From JBEISR01 sp044337705 (GTDB lineage: Bacteria > Planctomycetota > Planctomycetia > Pirellulales > Pirellulaceae): DNA of 63,769 nt. Positions within the stretch are counted from its first letter, which is position 1. Every line of letters begins with the position of its first letter. The notes beneath the pieces are model-generated. The model was not told the DNA's origin. It saw only the letters and a list, made by a program, of their open reading frames with translations, and did not search any database. The position numbers and the translations under genes are program-made. Where the stretch lies: NCBI GenBank assembly GCA_044337705.1, contig JBIINB010000011.1, positions 1-63,769 on the forward strand, given 5' to 3'. Below are positions 1 through 8,458 of this stretch, in pieces.

Positions 1-1983
1 GTGATGCGAGGTGGCCGACTATGGATTCTCATCGATCAGCTCTTCCCGCTTGCCGTCAGCGAAGACGACTCGGTGCAACGCCAGGCTATCAGCAACCTCC
101 AGTCGCTTTTGGGCGGATCGGTCAAGCTGGACATTCAGGACGACTGCTATCTGGATACGATTCAGATTGAAACGCGTGAGCCGCTCAATGCCAGCGCAGA
201 AGAATTGAACTACTCGGTCGACCCCCCGGTGCGGATGCGCCGGATGCTGATCGAAGGTGGTGAGGTGACTCATCGCATTGGCGGCTGGCCTTTGATCACC
301 TGGGTTCCGCTAGGCCAGGGAGAGGTGCTGATCACCACCATGGAAGCGCGGGGATGGCTCCGCGAACCATCGCGAAAGCGGGGCGGGGATGCGAGCGAGT
401 TCTTCGACTTCGGTGAAACGCCAACCGCTAGCCCCGGGGGTGGTCCCGCCGTCGCTACATTCCGAGGGCGCAAACGCCCACCCAATACGAAGGCAGGGAT
501 CGTGGTGGTCGAGCAGATGATGTCCTCGGAGTTCGCCGTGCGGCCGTGGGTGGGTGTCCTGCCTTTGAGACTCTACGAAGCCAGGTCCAAAGCGCAGGAA
601 CGAGAGGCACTTGCCAGCGCGGTGGTCGACCAGATCGGCGTACCCGTGATCCCGAGGATCTGGATGATGGGATTCCTAGGAAGCTTTCTAGCGGCCACCG
701 CAGCGCTCGGATGGTGGCTGCACCGCATCGGACATGTCGACCGTCTGGGCTGGGCGGCTCCCTTGCTGGCGATCGCCATGGCCATCCCGGCGTGGGCCGC
801 TACCCAATGGCTTCGAAAAGATCTCGCGCCCCAATGGTCTACCATGCAGATGGTCGATGGATCGGCCAATGTCGATCGCGTTGATGTCGACGCCACGATG
901 GCGGTCTACCGCCCTGAAGCTGGCTCCCTTTCCTGGTCGACCGACCAAGACGCCCAAGGCTCATTTTCCCCGGAACTCGCCTCCGCCACCCCAAACCTGC
1001 GACTGGCGTCGGACCGCGCAAAATGGAGCTGGGGGGCTGAACGTTGGCCCGCAGGTGTCTGGAACGTCGACCAACGCTTCGAGTTGCCAGCTACGGGCTT
1101 GGCGATGCGAGGCCAATGGGTTCCCGGTGGATTGGAACTGAAGTGGATGAATGAACCGGATCGAGTGGGGAGGCAGGAACTGAAGGGTTTTGAGGATCTG
1201 TTGGTCCTCTGGCCGCCTGCGCAAGCGGCAGTGGCCAAGAAGACGGGAGAAGGAACCTGGCTGGTCGATGCCGACGCGCTGGCCGATGGCGTCTCTTGGG
1301 TCGAAGGGACATTGCTGGACGGAAAGCAACTGCTCCACCAGAAAATCTATGGAAGCCTCTTTGGCGATCGGATGCGCGATCCATTCACCGTTCCCTTGCC
1401 TCTGGTCTGCGGCTGGACCCGCGCCCTGCCTACTCCCTACAAGCTCGATCCTCCCCTGGAAGGAAAAGGGGAAGCCCTTTGGAAAGTTCCACTTCAGATC
1501 GCTCCACCTCAACCGGGCAGCCGCATCGATATCCCCGGATGGATGGTTCGAGCCCGATCGGCGCCCACTACGGAAGGCAAATCGATCGTCTTCCGAGATT
1601 TGCTAGGGAAGTGGGCCGGCTCCTTCACCCAGCCCGCCATCGCCGACCTGACCTTCGAACTCCCGCAATCGGTGCCCGGCATGGTGGTCGATTCGGCCAT
1701 CCTTCGGCTCCGCGTTCTGGCGCCTGAAAGAACCGTTTCGGTTTCCTCGGTGATCGATGGCATGGTGGACCTACTGGATCAGTGGACCAGCCCTACAGGT
1801 TCGGTCACAGTAGATCTCCCGGAAGCTTTGCGCCAAAAGTTGCTGGACGGCAGTCTGATCCTCCGCGTGGAACTTGGTCCAATGCTTCGAAAAAATGATT
1901 CGTCCGAGTCGCCAGCGGCCATTGCATGGACCGTCGAGTCGATGCGCATGGATGTGAAGGCTTCGATTCCGTCCAACCCCTGA
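1..1983 (+). CDS. Membrane protein of unknown function, 5' end cut off (partial)
   Basis: The reading frame is open from the first base of the window to a TGA at 1981-1983, so the GTG at base 1 need not be the true start and the N-terminus probably lies outside. The first visible residues (RGGRLWILIDQ) resemble the part of glutamine-amidotransferase-like domains where a strand follows an Arg-Gly-Gly turn, as in membrane proteins that accompany ABC exporters. Two hydrophobic helices lie near residues 220-262, and a long, probably extracytoplasmic region without a recognised domain follows. The ABC ATPase gene begins 59 bases downstream on the same strand, and permease and HEAT-repeat genes follow, so it is probably an accessory subunit of that transporter. 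The function is not recognised; the transporter link is inferred from position only. Confidence 0.7.
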   Translation: MMRGGRLWILIDQLFPLAVSEDDSVQRQAISNLQSLLGGSVKLDIQDDCYLDTIQIETREPLNASAEELNYSVDPPVRMRRMLIEGGEVTHRIGGWPLITWVPLGQGEVLITTMEARGWLREPSRKRGGDASEFFDFGETPTASPGGGPAVATFRGRKRPPNTKAGIVVVEQMMSSEFAVRPWVGVLPLRLYEARSKAQEREALASAVVDQIGVPVIPRIWMMGFLGSFLAATAALGWWLHRIGHVDRLGWAAPLLAIAMAIPAWAATQWLRKDLAPQWSTMQMVDGSANVDRVDVDATMAVYRPEAGSLSWSTDQDAQGSFSPELASATPNLRLASDRAKWSWGAERWPAGVWNVDQRFELPATGLAMRGQWVPGGLELKWMNEPDRVGRQELKGFEDLLVLWPPAQAAVAKKTGEGTWLVDADALADGVSWVEGTLLDGKQLLHQKIYGSLFGDRMRDPFTVPLPLVCGWTRALPTPYKLDPPLEGKGEALWKVPLQIAPPQPGSRIDIPGWMVRARSAPTTEGKSIVFRDLLGKWAGSFTQPAIADLTFELPQSVPGMVVDSAILRLRVLAPERTVSVSSVIDGMVDLLDQWTSPTGSVTVDLPEALRQKLLDGSLILRVELGPMLRKNDSSESPAAIAWTVESMRMDVKASIPSNP

Positions 1984-2042
1984 TTCGTGCTCCTCACAGT
2001 AAGACACCACTTACCGATTTCTTCGTTCCAAGGATTCCGCCG

Positions 2043-3005
2043 ATGGATCATTCTCCAGTCGTCGACATCAAGAATCTCACCAAACGTTACGGGGAGTTCA
2101 CCGCGCTGGACGATTTGACGATGCATGTCGATTCGGGCCAGATCCTGGGCTTTATCGGCCCCAACGGCGCAGGAAAAACAACGACCATCAAGATCCTGGT
2201 GGGGATGAGCCTTCCGACGTCGGGGACGGCGCGCATCGCGGGAATTGATTGCTCCTCCGGCGCTTCCCAGATCAAGCGACTGGTTGGCTACATGCCCGAT
2301 CGCTTCGGATCGTATGACAACATGCGGGTGACCGAGTACCTCGACTTTTTCGCAGCTGCCTACGGAATCCCCTATCGGCAGCGAAAGCAGCGGATCGAGG
2401 AGGTGCTGGAAACCACTTCGGCTCAGTACATGCGCGACCGCTATGTCGAAAGCCTCAGCCACGGTATGCAGCAGCGCATAGGGATCGCTCGCGTCCTCAT
2501 CCATGATCCCAAGGTGCTGATCCTCGATGAACCAGCCAATGGCCTGGACCCTCAGGCGCGCATCGAGATGCGGGAACTGCTGCTGAAACTGGCAGCTAGC
2601 GGAAAAACACTGATTGTCACCAGCCACATTCTCCCCGAGCTGGCTCGTATCTGCAGCACGGTCGCCATCATCACAGGCGGGAAACTGCGAGCCTTCGGGA
2701 ATCTGGATCAGGTCATGCATTCGCTCTGCCCCAAACGCACCTTCGAGGTGCAGCTGGCCGATCGCGCCGATTGCGGAAAGTGCCACGCTTTCCTGGAATC
2801 GATGGGCAATGGACTGGAAGACCTGCAGAGCAGCCAGGCGGAAGGTGTCGTCAGGTTCAGTTCCCAGAAGGACGAACAGTCGCTTGGTGAAATCCTTCGG
2901 GAGATGATCGGCGCCGGACTTTCGGTCACGCAGTTTCGTGAGGTGCCGAGCGATCTGGAAGATGCCTTCCTGAGCGTGGCCAAACCGACGGGAGCGATAG
3001 CATGA
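2043..3005 (+). CDS. ABC transporter ATP-binding protein (ABC-2 export type)
   Basis: This 320-residue ATPase powers an ABC-2 type exporter. Visible motifs are Walker A GPNGAGKTT (about residues 38-46), the signature LSHGMQQR (usually LSGGQ), Walker B VLILDEPANGLDP, and the H-loop histidine in TSHILPEL. A C-terminal extension of about 90 residues follows the nucleotide-binding domain, as in NatA- and CcmA-like exporters. The frame is open upstream to 1926, but ATG 2043 is chosen because an AAGGA ribosome-binding site lies 8 bases before it and the conserved domain begins straight after. The stop overlaps the start of the permease gene by 4 bases (ATGA), so the two are translationally coupled. 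The substrate cannot be read from the sequence. Confidence 0.93.
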   Translation: MDHSPVVDIKNLTKRYGEFTALDDLTMHVDSGQILGFIGPNGAGKTTTIKILVGMSLPTSGTARIAGIDCSSGASQIKRLVGYMPDRFGSYDNMRVTEYLDFFAAAYGIPYRQRKQRIEEVLETTSAQYMRDRYVESLSHGMQQRIGIARVLIHDPKVLILDEPANGLDPQARIEMRELLLKLAASGKTLIVTSHILPELARICSTVAIITGGKLRAFGNLDQVMHSLCPKRTFEVQLADRADCGKCHAFLESMGNGLEDLQSSQAEGVVRFSSQKDEQSLGEILREMIGAGLSVTQFREVPSDLEDAFLSVAKPTGAIA

Positions 3006-4726
3006 ACTGGTTGGACAACCCGGTGATGCGCAGGGAATGGCGCGAGCGAGTCCGCTCCTGGAAGTTCCTGGCCGCCTTTCTTACCGTAGGCGGGCTGGCC
3101 GCTTTGGTCGTACTCCTTCGCTGGCCATCGATCGCCTCGCTGGGCAATACCGCTACGGAGGGCGACCTGGGTGGCGCGAGCGGTGCTGGCGTCACGGCCG
3201 CCGTCCTATCCCAGGGAACGATGGATGTCTTTCGCCCTCTGGCCTTCGGACTGGCCGCTACCATCGCGGCGCTGGTTCCCGCTTTTCCCGCCACTTCGAT
3301 TGTGCGCGAGCGTCGGAGGGGAACTCTGGGAATGCTGCTGCAATCTCCGCTGCATCCGGTCGCCATTTACTCGGGTAAATGGCTGGTCAACGTCGCGATC
3401 GCCTGCGCACTGATCTCGGCCAGTCTGCCCGCCATCGCAGCCACCCACATGCTGGGCGGACTGTCCTTTCGATCCCATGTGCTGCCGCTGTTGGGAATCC
3501 TCGTGCTGATGGTGATGGTATTCAGCGCCGTGGGGCTTTGGATCAGCAGCCGAGCCCAAAGCGCTGATGGAGCTCTTCGGTGGACCTATGCCGCAGTGCT
3601 CGCCATCGCGGTGCTCAGTCTGATCCCATCGATTCTCTGGACCGCCGGCAGCGGTGCCATGCCCGCTATGGGGAAGTGGCTTCGAGCCTGCTCGCCCCTC
3701 TCCGCCATCCAGGAAGTGCTAGGGCAAGGTGCCAGCGGAGGGGAAGGGATTCTTCAGACCAGCGGTTGGCTGGGACCCTATGCCCTGGCGAGCGGTCTGA
3801 TGATGGCGGCAGCGGCGGCGGCGACCCTTTGGGAACTCCGAGTCCAAAATCTGGAGAAGAATCGATCGGCGGGAAGAGTGACCAACGAGCAATCGGCGGG
3901 AGTGCAGTGGTTTCGACGACTTGCGTTTCTGGTCGACCCCAAACGCAGGTCCTCTGGGATTCCCCCTTTGGTCAACCCGGTCCTTGTCAAAGAGTTTCGC
4001 ACCCGCAAATTTGGTCGCCTCCACTGGCTCCTTCGGATCGTTGCCCTTTGTGCTATTGGCTCCCTGGGATTGACGGTGATCACCGCCACAGGCACGGTGG
4101 CATGGGGCGCGCCAAGAATTGTCGCCGCCATGGTGATTTTGCAATTGGCTCTTTTGCTTCTCTTCGGCCCCAGCCTCGCATCCGGCCTGATCGCGGGAGA
4201 AATGGAAAGTGGTGGCTGGGTGCAGCTTTGCATGACCCCGCTGAAGGCGGCGAAAATTGTGACCGGGAAGGTAATGAGCGTGGTTTGGACGCTACTGCTG
4301 ATACTGCTGGCGACTCTGCCCGGCTACTTCGCCATGGGCTACATTCAGCCCGAACTGAAGACGCAGCTGATCCACGTCGTCGCCTCGCTGCTTCTCTCGG
4401 GCGCCATGATCCTTGCTGTCAGCGCCTGCTGCAGCGCCTTCCAGAAGACCACCGCTGTCGCCACAGCCAGTAGTTATGGAATCCTGCTGGCCCTGCTGGC
4501 CGGTACCTTTCTTGTCTGGGTCGCTCGCGATAAACCATTCGGCAAAGAATTCGTCGAGAAAACGCTGATGCTCAACCCAGCCGCAGCCGCACTCTCGGAA
4601 ATCCGCATGCCCGGCTTTGAAACCTACCAGTTGGTCCCTCAAGCCTGGTATGTCAGCGTCGCGATCACCCTCTTCTGCTTCCTTTTACTTGGATTTCGAA
4701 CATGGCAACTGACGCGACCCAAGTGA
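3002..4726 (+). CDS. ABC-2 type transporter permease, duplicated
   Basis: This 574-residue integral membrane protein starts at ATG 3002 inside the end of the ATPase gene. It has about twelve hydrophobic helices in two similar halves: residues 20-280, then a cytoplasmic linker containing a WFRRLAF segment, then residues 330-570. Each half opens with a conserved NPV.REW or NPVLVKEFRTR motif followed by a helix, the usual start of a NatB/ABC-2 permease half. It is therefore a fused pair of ABC-2 permease domains working with the ATPase at 2043-3005. Its last 25 bases overlap the HEAT-repeat gene. What it exports is unknown; these exporters often move polymers, lipids or peptides. Confidence 0.88.
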   Translation: MNWLDNPVMRREWRERVRSWKFLAAFLTVGGLAALVVLLRWPSIASLGNTATEGDLGGASGAGVTAAVLSQGTMDVFRPLAFGLAATIAALVPAFPATSIVRERRRGTLGMLLQSPLHPVAIYSGKWLVNVAIACALISASLPAIAATHMLGGLSFRSHVLPLLGILVLMVMVFSAVGLWISSRAQSADGALRWTYAAVLAIAVLSLIPSILWTAGSGAMPAMGKWLRACSPLSAIQEVLGQGASGGEGILQTSGWLGPYALASGLMMAAAAAATLWELRVQNLEKNRSAGRVTNEQSAGVQWFRRLAFLVDPKRRSSGIPPLVNPVLVKEFRTRKFGRLHWLLRIVALCAIGSLGLTVITATGTVAWGAPRIVAAMVILQLALLLLFGPSLASGLIAGEMESGGWVQLCMTPLKAAKIVTGKVMSVVWTLLLILLATLPGYFAMGYIQPELKTQLIHVVASLLLSGAMILAVSACCSAFQKTTAVATASSYGILLALLAGTFLVWVARDKPFGKEFVEKTLMLNPAAAALSEIRMPGFETYQLVPQAWYVSVAITLFCFLLLGFRTWQLTRPK

Positions 4727-6462
4727 CCGGCAGTAAAAGTCCCAAAACCGACTCGATTTCCTGGCGGCATGGGCAGCTCATGGCATTCGCCCTGTTCGTA
4801 TTTCTCTTTGGATCCGCCCATTCCGTCCGCTCAGAAGACCTGGCGATCCCCTCGGTCTCGTATCGATTTCTGACCGACCCGATCGAGCTGGATTGGACTG
4901 GCCAACCCAAGGGCGAAATCCCGGAATGGTCTGATCGCTGGCTGACCAGCAACCGGATGGAAGATCGCCTCATCAGCGCACAGGTAGCGGCGGCACGCCT
5001 GGATGCCGGACTGAAAGTTCCGGAGGAATTCGGACCGATGGTCAGCAGATGGTTGAGCGAGTCGCCGCTGCCGGTTCTGCAGCGGGCTTTGGTGTCGACC
5101 AGTTTGCGACTGAAACGCCCTGAGGACATACCCGCCCTTCTGCAGATCGCCAGGAACGATGGCCCCCTGGGGGCGGTGATCGAATCGAAATTGATGACAT
5201 GGAAACCAGATGCGCTGGAAGATGTCTGGAGAAACCGCCTCCGCGAAGGGACAGCACTCAGCCCCAGCATGCAATTGGCGCTCGAAGGCCTAGCGTCTCT
5301 GAGAAGAAAAGAGGATCTTCCCGCAATCGAGGCAGTGATGGAGAAACATCCGGAGGCGACGGTTCGGAGGGAGGCGGCAACAGCCATCGGTACGATCGAT
5401 CCCAATCGTGGCACTCAAATCGCATCCCGATCGATTCCTAAACCCGATACGATCGATCCCGCGCAGGCCGATCTGCTTCTTGGACTGATCGGTGAATCAC
5501 CCTCCGCCGAAGCGATTGGAGTCTGCGAAGCAATTGCCCGATGCAACAGCTACCCGAACGCGGCCATCGCTCTGAAACGACTCGCCCTGATCGACCAATC
5601 AAAGGCAAGAGAGATCGCGCTGAGTCGAACCGACCTGAACGACAGCCAGTGGATCGATGCATCGATCGATGTGCTCCAATCTCCACCCTCCATCGAGGAT
5701 CTTCCGAAATGGCTGCGATGGCTGGGCAATCCCAACCGCCACCTGCGCGATCGCGTCAGCCGGGTGCTGACCCAATTGCGACAGGATGAGTCGCAGCGGA
5801 CTCGGATCGACCAGGAGATCGATCTGATTCTTCAGAGTGGGCCGGCCAAGGCAGTCGAACAGGCGATGATTCTCTCTGTCCTTTGGCATCGACACGATTC
5901 GCTGCCACACCTCCTGGCGCGACTGGATGATCCACTACCTGATCTATCGGTCTCTGCCGCCTGGGCCATCAGCCACCTAGCGCAACAGCCGTCCGACCTC
6001 GATTCGATTCGAGAGCGATTGATTGGCTATGTGGAGGCGACGACCGCCCCGGATCGCAAGACGATTGCGCCGGCCAGCGACTACCATCGGATCGCTCATC
6101 TGATGGAGCTGATGGGAAAGCACAGGCAGGAATCGGCTTTACCGCTACTGGAACGGTTCATCCCGAAGGAATCCCCTTTCCCAACCTTTTCTCGATGCGC
6201 GGCCTTCTGGGCGATCGGCGCGATCCAGACGGATAAGCCCGATGCCTCCCAACGCGCTGCGATCGAACAGCGGGTGCTAGACTTCGCCAGTCAGAACCCC
6301 GAAAAAATTTATGTTCGCGCCATCGGCACGATGGCGCTCGGGAAAATGGGCAACCCCGAATCAATCTCCAAACTGGAACAGATGCCAGAACCGCCTCACA
6401 GCCCTATCGGCACAGCCAAAGCCTGGGCGATTGAGCGATTGAGTGGCACAACGACGCCTTGA
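4702..6462 (+). CDS. HEAT-repeat membrane or exported protein
   Basis: The 586-residue product has an N-terminal hydrophobic segment at about residues 27-43 that could be a signal anchor. The rest is helical and repetitive: paired helices with recurring patterns such as ATVRREAATAIGTID, PNRHLRDRVSRVL and IYVRAIGTMALGKMG, typical of HEAT or PBS-lyase repeats. It begins 25 bases before the permease stop, which marks it as the last member of the ABC-export operon. HEAT proteins usually act as scaffolds; no catalytic motif is visible. An extracytoplasmic role next to the exporter is inferred from the signal segment and operon position. Confidence 0.85.
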   Translation: MATDATQVTGSKSPKTDSISWRHGQLMAFALFVFLFGSAHSVRSEDLAIPSVSYRFLTDPIELDWTGQPKGEIPEWSDRWLTSNRMEDRLISAQVAAARLDAGLKVPEEFGPMVSRWLSESPLPVLQRALVSTSLRLKRPEDIPALLQIARNDGPLGAVIESKLMTWKPDALEDVWRNRLREGTALSPSMQLALEGLASLRRKEDLPAIEAVMEKHPEATVRREAATAIGTIDPNRGTQIASRSIPKPDTIDPAQADLLLGLIGESPSAEAIGVCEAIARCNSYPNAAIALKRLALIDQSKAREIALSRTDLNDSQWIDASIDVLQSPPSIEDLPKWLRWLGNPNRHLRDRVSRVLTQLRQDESQRTRIDQEIDLILQSGPAKAVEQAMILSVLWHRHDSLPHLLARLDDPLPDLSVSAAWAISHLAQQPSDLDSIRERLIGYVEATTAPDRKTIAPASDYHRIAHLMELMGKHRQESALPLLERFIPKESPFPTFSRCAAFWAIGAIQTDKPDASQRAAIEQRVLDFASQNPEKIYVRAIGTMALGKMGNPESISKLEQMPEPPHSPIGTAKAWAIERLSGTTTP

Positions 6463-6589
6463 ATGGCGAATGCAATCGCACATCTCGATGCATTCGCAAA
6501 GGTCTCTAAGAATGCCCAAGTGACGCAGCAAAAATTTGCTGAAAACAGATATGCATGAAAAGCGGAAGTTTTGCGTAAAGAAAGGTTCG

Positions 6590-7498
6590 ATGATGAGAAA
6601 GCATCCGTTCGGTCTACGATCGCTCCAGTGCCTGCTGTTGCTTTGGATGGCGACTGCAAGTTCAGGCGGTCGGCTGCTGGCCGTTGAAGGCGAAGTCTTT
6701 TTGCTTTGGGAACAAGGGGCACCAGGAGCGCTTGGGGAGGAGCCGAAGGACAAGCCTCAGGTGACGCTCCATCGATTGCCTGGCGTGGAACGCGCACCGC
6801 TGCTGATCATTTGCCCGGGAGGCGGCTATGGTGGCTTGGCGATGGACCATGAGGGACATCAAATCGTCGCCTGGGCATTGGAGAATGGGATGTCTGCGCT
6901 CCTTTGTGAGTATCGGCATCGCGGCAAGGGATACGGCCATCCAGCCCCATTGCAGGACGCGCAGCGCGCCATCCGCATGGCCCGGTCTCGCGCCGATCAA
7001 TGGAATATCGACCCTGCGAAAATCGGGATCCTCGGCTTCTCAGCCGGCGGCCACCTCGTATCGACCGTTATCACCCATTTTGATGCTGGTGACCCTGCAT
7101 CGGCTGATCCGATCGCCCGCACATCGTCCCGGCCCGACTTCGCCATCCTCTGCTATCCCGTGATCGCTTTCGACCAACCATTCACGCACGGCGGCAGCCA
7201 GAGAAACCTGCTCGGGGAAAACCCCGATCCAGCGCTCGTTGCTTCCCTCTCGTCGGAACGGCAGGTGAAGTCCGACACGCCTCCGACGTTCCTCTTCCAC
7301 ACCCAGGAAGACAAACCCGTGCCACCGCAGAACAGCCTAGTTTTCTATCAGGCGATGGTGGAGCATGGAGTTCCGGGCGAGTTGCATTTGTTCGAGAAAG
7401 GGCCGCACGGAGTCGGTCTGGCCAAGTCGATTCCAGGGACGGGTGAGTGGCCCAATTTGTGCCTGAAGTGGCTGCGATCCAGAGGCTTCGTCCAATGA
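6590..7498 (+). CDS. Secreted alpha/beta-hydrolase, acetyl-xylan-esterase-like
   Basis: This is an alpha/beta-hydrolase of the BD-FAE/lipase-like family, often acting on acetylated polysaccharides. It shows the oxyanion-hole motif CPGGGYGGLA, the nucleophile elbow GFSAGGH, the acid region TQEDKPVP and the catalytic histidine in KGPHGVG. The N-terminus (basic MMRKHPF, then a Leu-rich helix) looks like a signal peptide, so it is probably exported. ATG 6590 is chosen over the upstream ATG codons at 6536 and 6551 because AAAGG lies just before it; ATG 6593 is equally possible. The stop at 7496-7498 is followed one base later by the next GTG, suggesting co-transcription with the methyltransferase gene. 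The substrate is inferred from family only. Confidence 0.85.
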   Translation: MMRKHPFGLRSLQCLLLLWMATASSGGRLLAVEGEVFLLWEQGAPGALGEEPKDKPQVTLHRLPGVERAPLLIICPGGGYGGLAMDHEGHQIVAWALENGMSALLCEYRHRGKGYGHPAPLQDAQRAIRMARSRADQWNIDPAKIGILGFSAGGHLVSTVITHFDAGDPASADPIARTSSRPDFAILCYPVIAFDQPFTHGGSQRNLLGENPDPALVASLSSERQVKSDTPPTFLFHTQEDKPVPPQNSLVFYQAMVEHGVPGELHLFEKGPHGVGLAKSIPGTGEWPNLCLKWLRSRGFVQ

Positions 7499-7499
7499 G

Positions 7500-8315
7500 G
7501 TGCCGGTGAGCGATCAAGTCGAGGTAGGCGGGATCGAATGGGAACTGGGTGTTCCCTTTCCAGGTACGATCGTGTCACAGGACCAGTGGACGCAACCCGC
7601 TTTGCATCGGTTGCCTGAGGGACCTATCGACTGGGTCGCGATTTTCGGTCGGGATGCACCACGCATCCTCGACCTAGGCTGTGGCAACGGACGTTTCTTG
7701 ATCGCGTCGGCGATCAGGCATCCGGAATGGGACCACATCGGCATCGATGTGCTCCCGGTGGTGCTTCGCTATGCGACGCGACGCGCCCGGCAACGGGGCC
7801 TCGCCAATGTAAAACTGGCGGCATGCGATGGGATAGGATTCCTCTCCCGCCATTGCAGCGATCACGATTTCCAGGAAATCCATCTTTATCACCCCCAACC
7901 GTTTCTGGGAACAGGTGCCCAAGCGCGGCGACTGGTCGATCGTCAGTGGATCGAACAGGTATTACGAGTCCTCGCACCGGATGGCAAACTGATCGTCCAG
8001 ACCGATAACGCAGCGTACTGGAACTACCTGATGCAGGTCCTTCCGATGGTGATGGATCTTCAACCGATTCTCCAGCCATGGGCTGAGGATCCCCAAGGGA
8101 GAACACGCCGAGAAATCATCGCGACACAGAAGGGGCTGAAGATCTATCGCGCCATCGCAACCCCCAAGAAAGACTTTAGTCCTGAAGCATTGCGGGAGCT
8201 TCTTCATCAGATCCCTGCACCCCTGTTCGATGCCCGCCATGATAAGAACCCGAAAGGCTGGACTCGAAAAGGCGGCTCACGCCGCAAGCCCCGACGTGGG
8301 GACCGCCGATCGTAG
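7500..8315 (+). CDS. trmB: TrmB-like tRNA (guanine-N7-)-methyltransferase
   Basis: This 271-residue Rossmann-fold methyltransferase shows the SAM-binding motif ILDLGCGNGRFL, an acidic strand HIGIDVL, a motif near residue 120 reading IHLYHPQPF, and the post-strand LAPDGKLIVQTDN. This order matches TrmB, which makes m7G46 in tRNA. The usual Asp-Pro-Trp-Pro-Lys-Lys block is here YHPQPFLGTGAQARR, so it is a divergent member or a TrmB-like enzyme with another target. The C-terminus is a strongly basic tail of Lys, Gly and Arg that could bind RNA. The start is GTG 7500 or the in-frame GTG 7506. It sits convergent to dnaE2. Confidence 0.72.
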   Translation: MPVSDQVEVGGIEWELGVPFPGTIVSQDQWTQPALHRLPEGPIDWVAIFGRDAPRILDLGCGNGRFLIASAIRHPEWDHIGIDVLPVVLRYATRRARQRGLANVKLAACDGIGFLSRHCSDHDFQEIHLYHPQPFLGTGAQARRLVDRQWIEQVLRVLAPDGKLIVQTDNAAYWNYLMQVLPMVMDLQPILQPWAEDPQGRTRREIIATQKGLKIYRAIATPKKDFSPEALRELLHQIPAPLFDARHDKNPKGWTRKGGSRRKPRRGDRRS

Positions 8316-8458
8316 ACAGCACGCAGCGACAGTCGGGGTGAGAGCTGGCGTGATCGCAAGAGCCGGTGCTGGTCCAGGGCCCGAACGATCGTTTTTCATA
8401 ATCACGGTGACTCCATGACCCGGTGAGATCCTCTTGCCGAAAGGGAAGGAAAAGACGG

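Noticed and set aside
8386..8400. AACGATCGTT palindrome with T-run as terminator of the TrmB-like gene
   Set aside because: The palindrome leaves no loop for a stable hairpin, so it is not a credible intrinsic terminator.
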